Part shown: piece by piece, positions 63,929 to 64,000 of the stretch
How positions within the stretch are numbered: position 1 is the stretch's first letter
Layout: every line of letters starts with the position of its first letter
Assembly: GCF_900177385.1 (NCBI RefSeq)
Contig: NZ_FXBJ01000002.1
Span: 2,298,001 to 2,362,000 of the forward strand
Origin: Carnobacterium iners
GTDB taxonomy: Bacteria > Bacillota > Bacilli > Lactobacillales > Carnobacteriaceae
Length of the DNA stretch: 64,000 bases
Direction: 5' to 3'
The notes under the pieces: generated by a model
The model's database searches: none
Seen by the model: the letters and a program-made list of their open reading frames with translations, nothing else
What the model was told of the DNA's origin: nothing
Program-made: the position numbers and the translations under genes

Positions 63929-64000
63929 TTATTTATTGCCGTAACGTTCCTCGTAGTCAGTTTTAGTTATAAAAACGTCACGTGGTTTTGATCCTTTATT
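63929..64000 (-). CDS. C-terminal end of an FtsK/SpoIIIE-family DNA translocase
   Basis: Only the last 23 codons lie in the window: they read NKGSKPRDVFITKTDYEERY followed by GNK and the stop. The GSKPRDV(L/F)(I/V)T phrase is the usual tail that follows the gamma winged-helix domain in FtsK, SpoIIIE and SftA. A SftA/FtsK gene upstream of murC is common in Firmicutes. The body lies beyond the right edge, so full identity cannot be tested. Confidence 0.7.
   Translation of the reverse strand, partial: NKGSKPRDVFITKTDYEERYGNK

Noticed and set aside
1-64000. CRISPR arrays, prophage, tRNA or rRNA genes, toxin-antitoxin or defence islands
   Set aside because: No regularly spaced repeats, phage structural genes, cloverleaf-like sequences or defence-type gene pairs were seen; nearly all genes are conserved housekeeping functions.

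Overview
The window is an ordinary, gene-dense piece of a low-G+C Gram-positive chromosome. The gene complement (ClpE with a DUF1827 partner, RelQ, Spx/SpxH/MecA, T-box thrS, infC-rpmI-rplT, DnaB/DnaI loader pair, no sporulation genes) and the gene order point to the order Lactobacillales; a Carnobacterium-like or enterococcus-like species is my inference and cannot be settled without a database search. Of 62 genes (two cut by the window edges, one a broken transposase), 55 lie on the minus strand, which suggests that replication runs from high to low coordinates. I found no rRNA or tRNA genes, no CRISPR array and no prophage.

Layout, low to high coordinate. 1-6.7 kb: a ribosome-assembly/NAD/tRNA-modification operon read right to left (yqeG-yqeH-yhbY-nadD-yqeK-rsfS-methyltransferase), then recQ and the start of tmcAL. 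6.8-11.7 kb: aspartokinase, cutC, ykuJ, a formamidase/acetamidase and a beta-hydroxyacid dehydrogenase. 11.8-17.1 kb: ptsHI, a small unknown ORF, and clpE under two CtsR operators, followed by a DUF1827 gene. 17.2-24.8 kb: prfC, a secreted nuclease, NADH oxidase, an AI-2E-type permease, an M42 peptidase, a GNAT and mtnN. 24.9-31.7 kb: a DUF3006/ComEC-like MBL pair, mgtE, a pseudouridine synthase, NAD kinase and relQ, with yjbK and spxH divergent. 31.8-33.1 kb: a decayed ISL3-family insertion sequence with perfect 8-bp target duplications. 33.2-41.9 kb: pepF, coiA, mecA, spx and the oppBCDF transporter. 42.2-50.8 kb: a small membrane protein, lipoate ligase, two hydrolases/peptidases, a lone protoporphyrinogen-oxidase-like gene and two oppA paralogues. 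51-64 kb: rplT-rpmI-infC with an L20-type attenuator leader, thrS with a T-box leader, dnaI-dnaB-nrdR, coaE-mutM-polA, murC and the end of an ftsK-family gene.

How the genes work together. A proteolysis and stress hub (spx, spxH, mecA, clpE, pepF, relQ) sits with peptide import (opp genes, M42 peptidases). From general knowledge of Bacillus subtilis gene order, spx-mecA-coiA-pepF-spxH-yjbK-relQ-nadK-rluD is largely conserved, and the ISL3 copy has landed between the facing terminators of spxH and pepF. The right-hand part (polA-mutM-coaE, nrdR-dnaB-dnaI, thrS, infC-rpmI-rplT) is another conserved replication/translation block.

I do not see a convincing undescribed system. The best second-look items are the transposase pseudogene with an in-frame A6C slippery heptamer, the likely AUA start codon of infC and its attenuator, the lone PPOX-like gene, the zinc-ribbon-like cysteines inside the acetamidase, the SpxH variant with an incomplete CxxC motif, and the unrecognised 66-residue ORF upstream of clpE.
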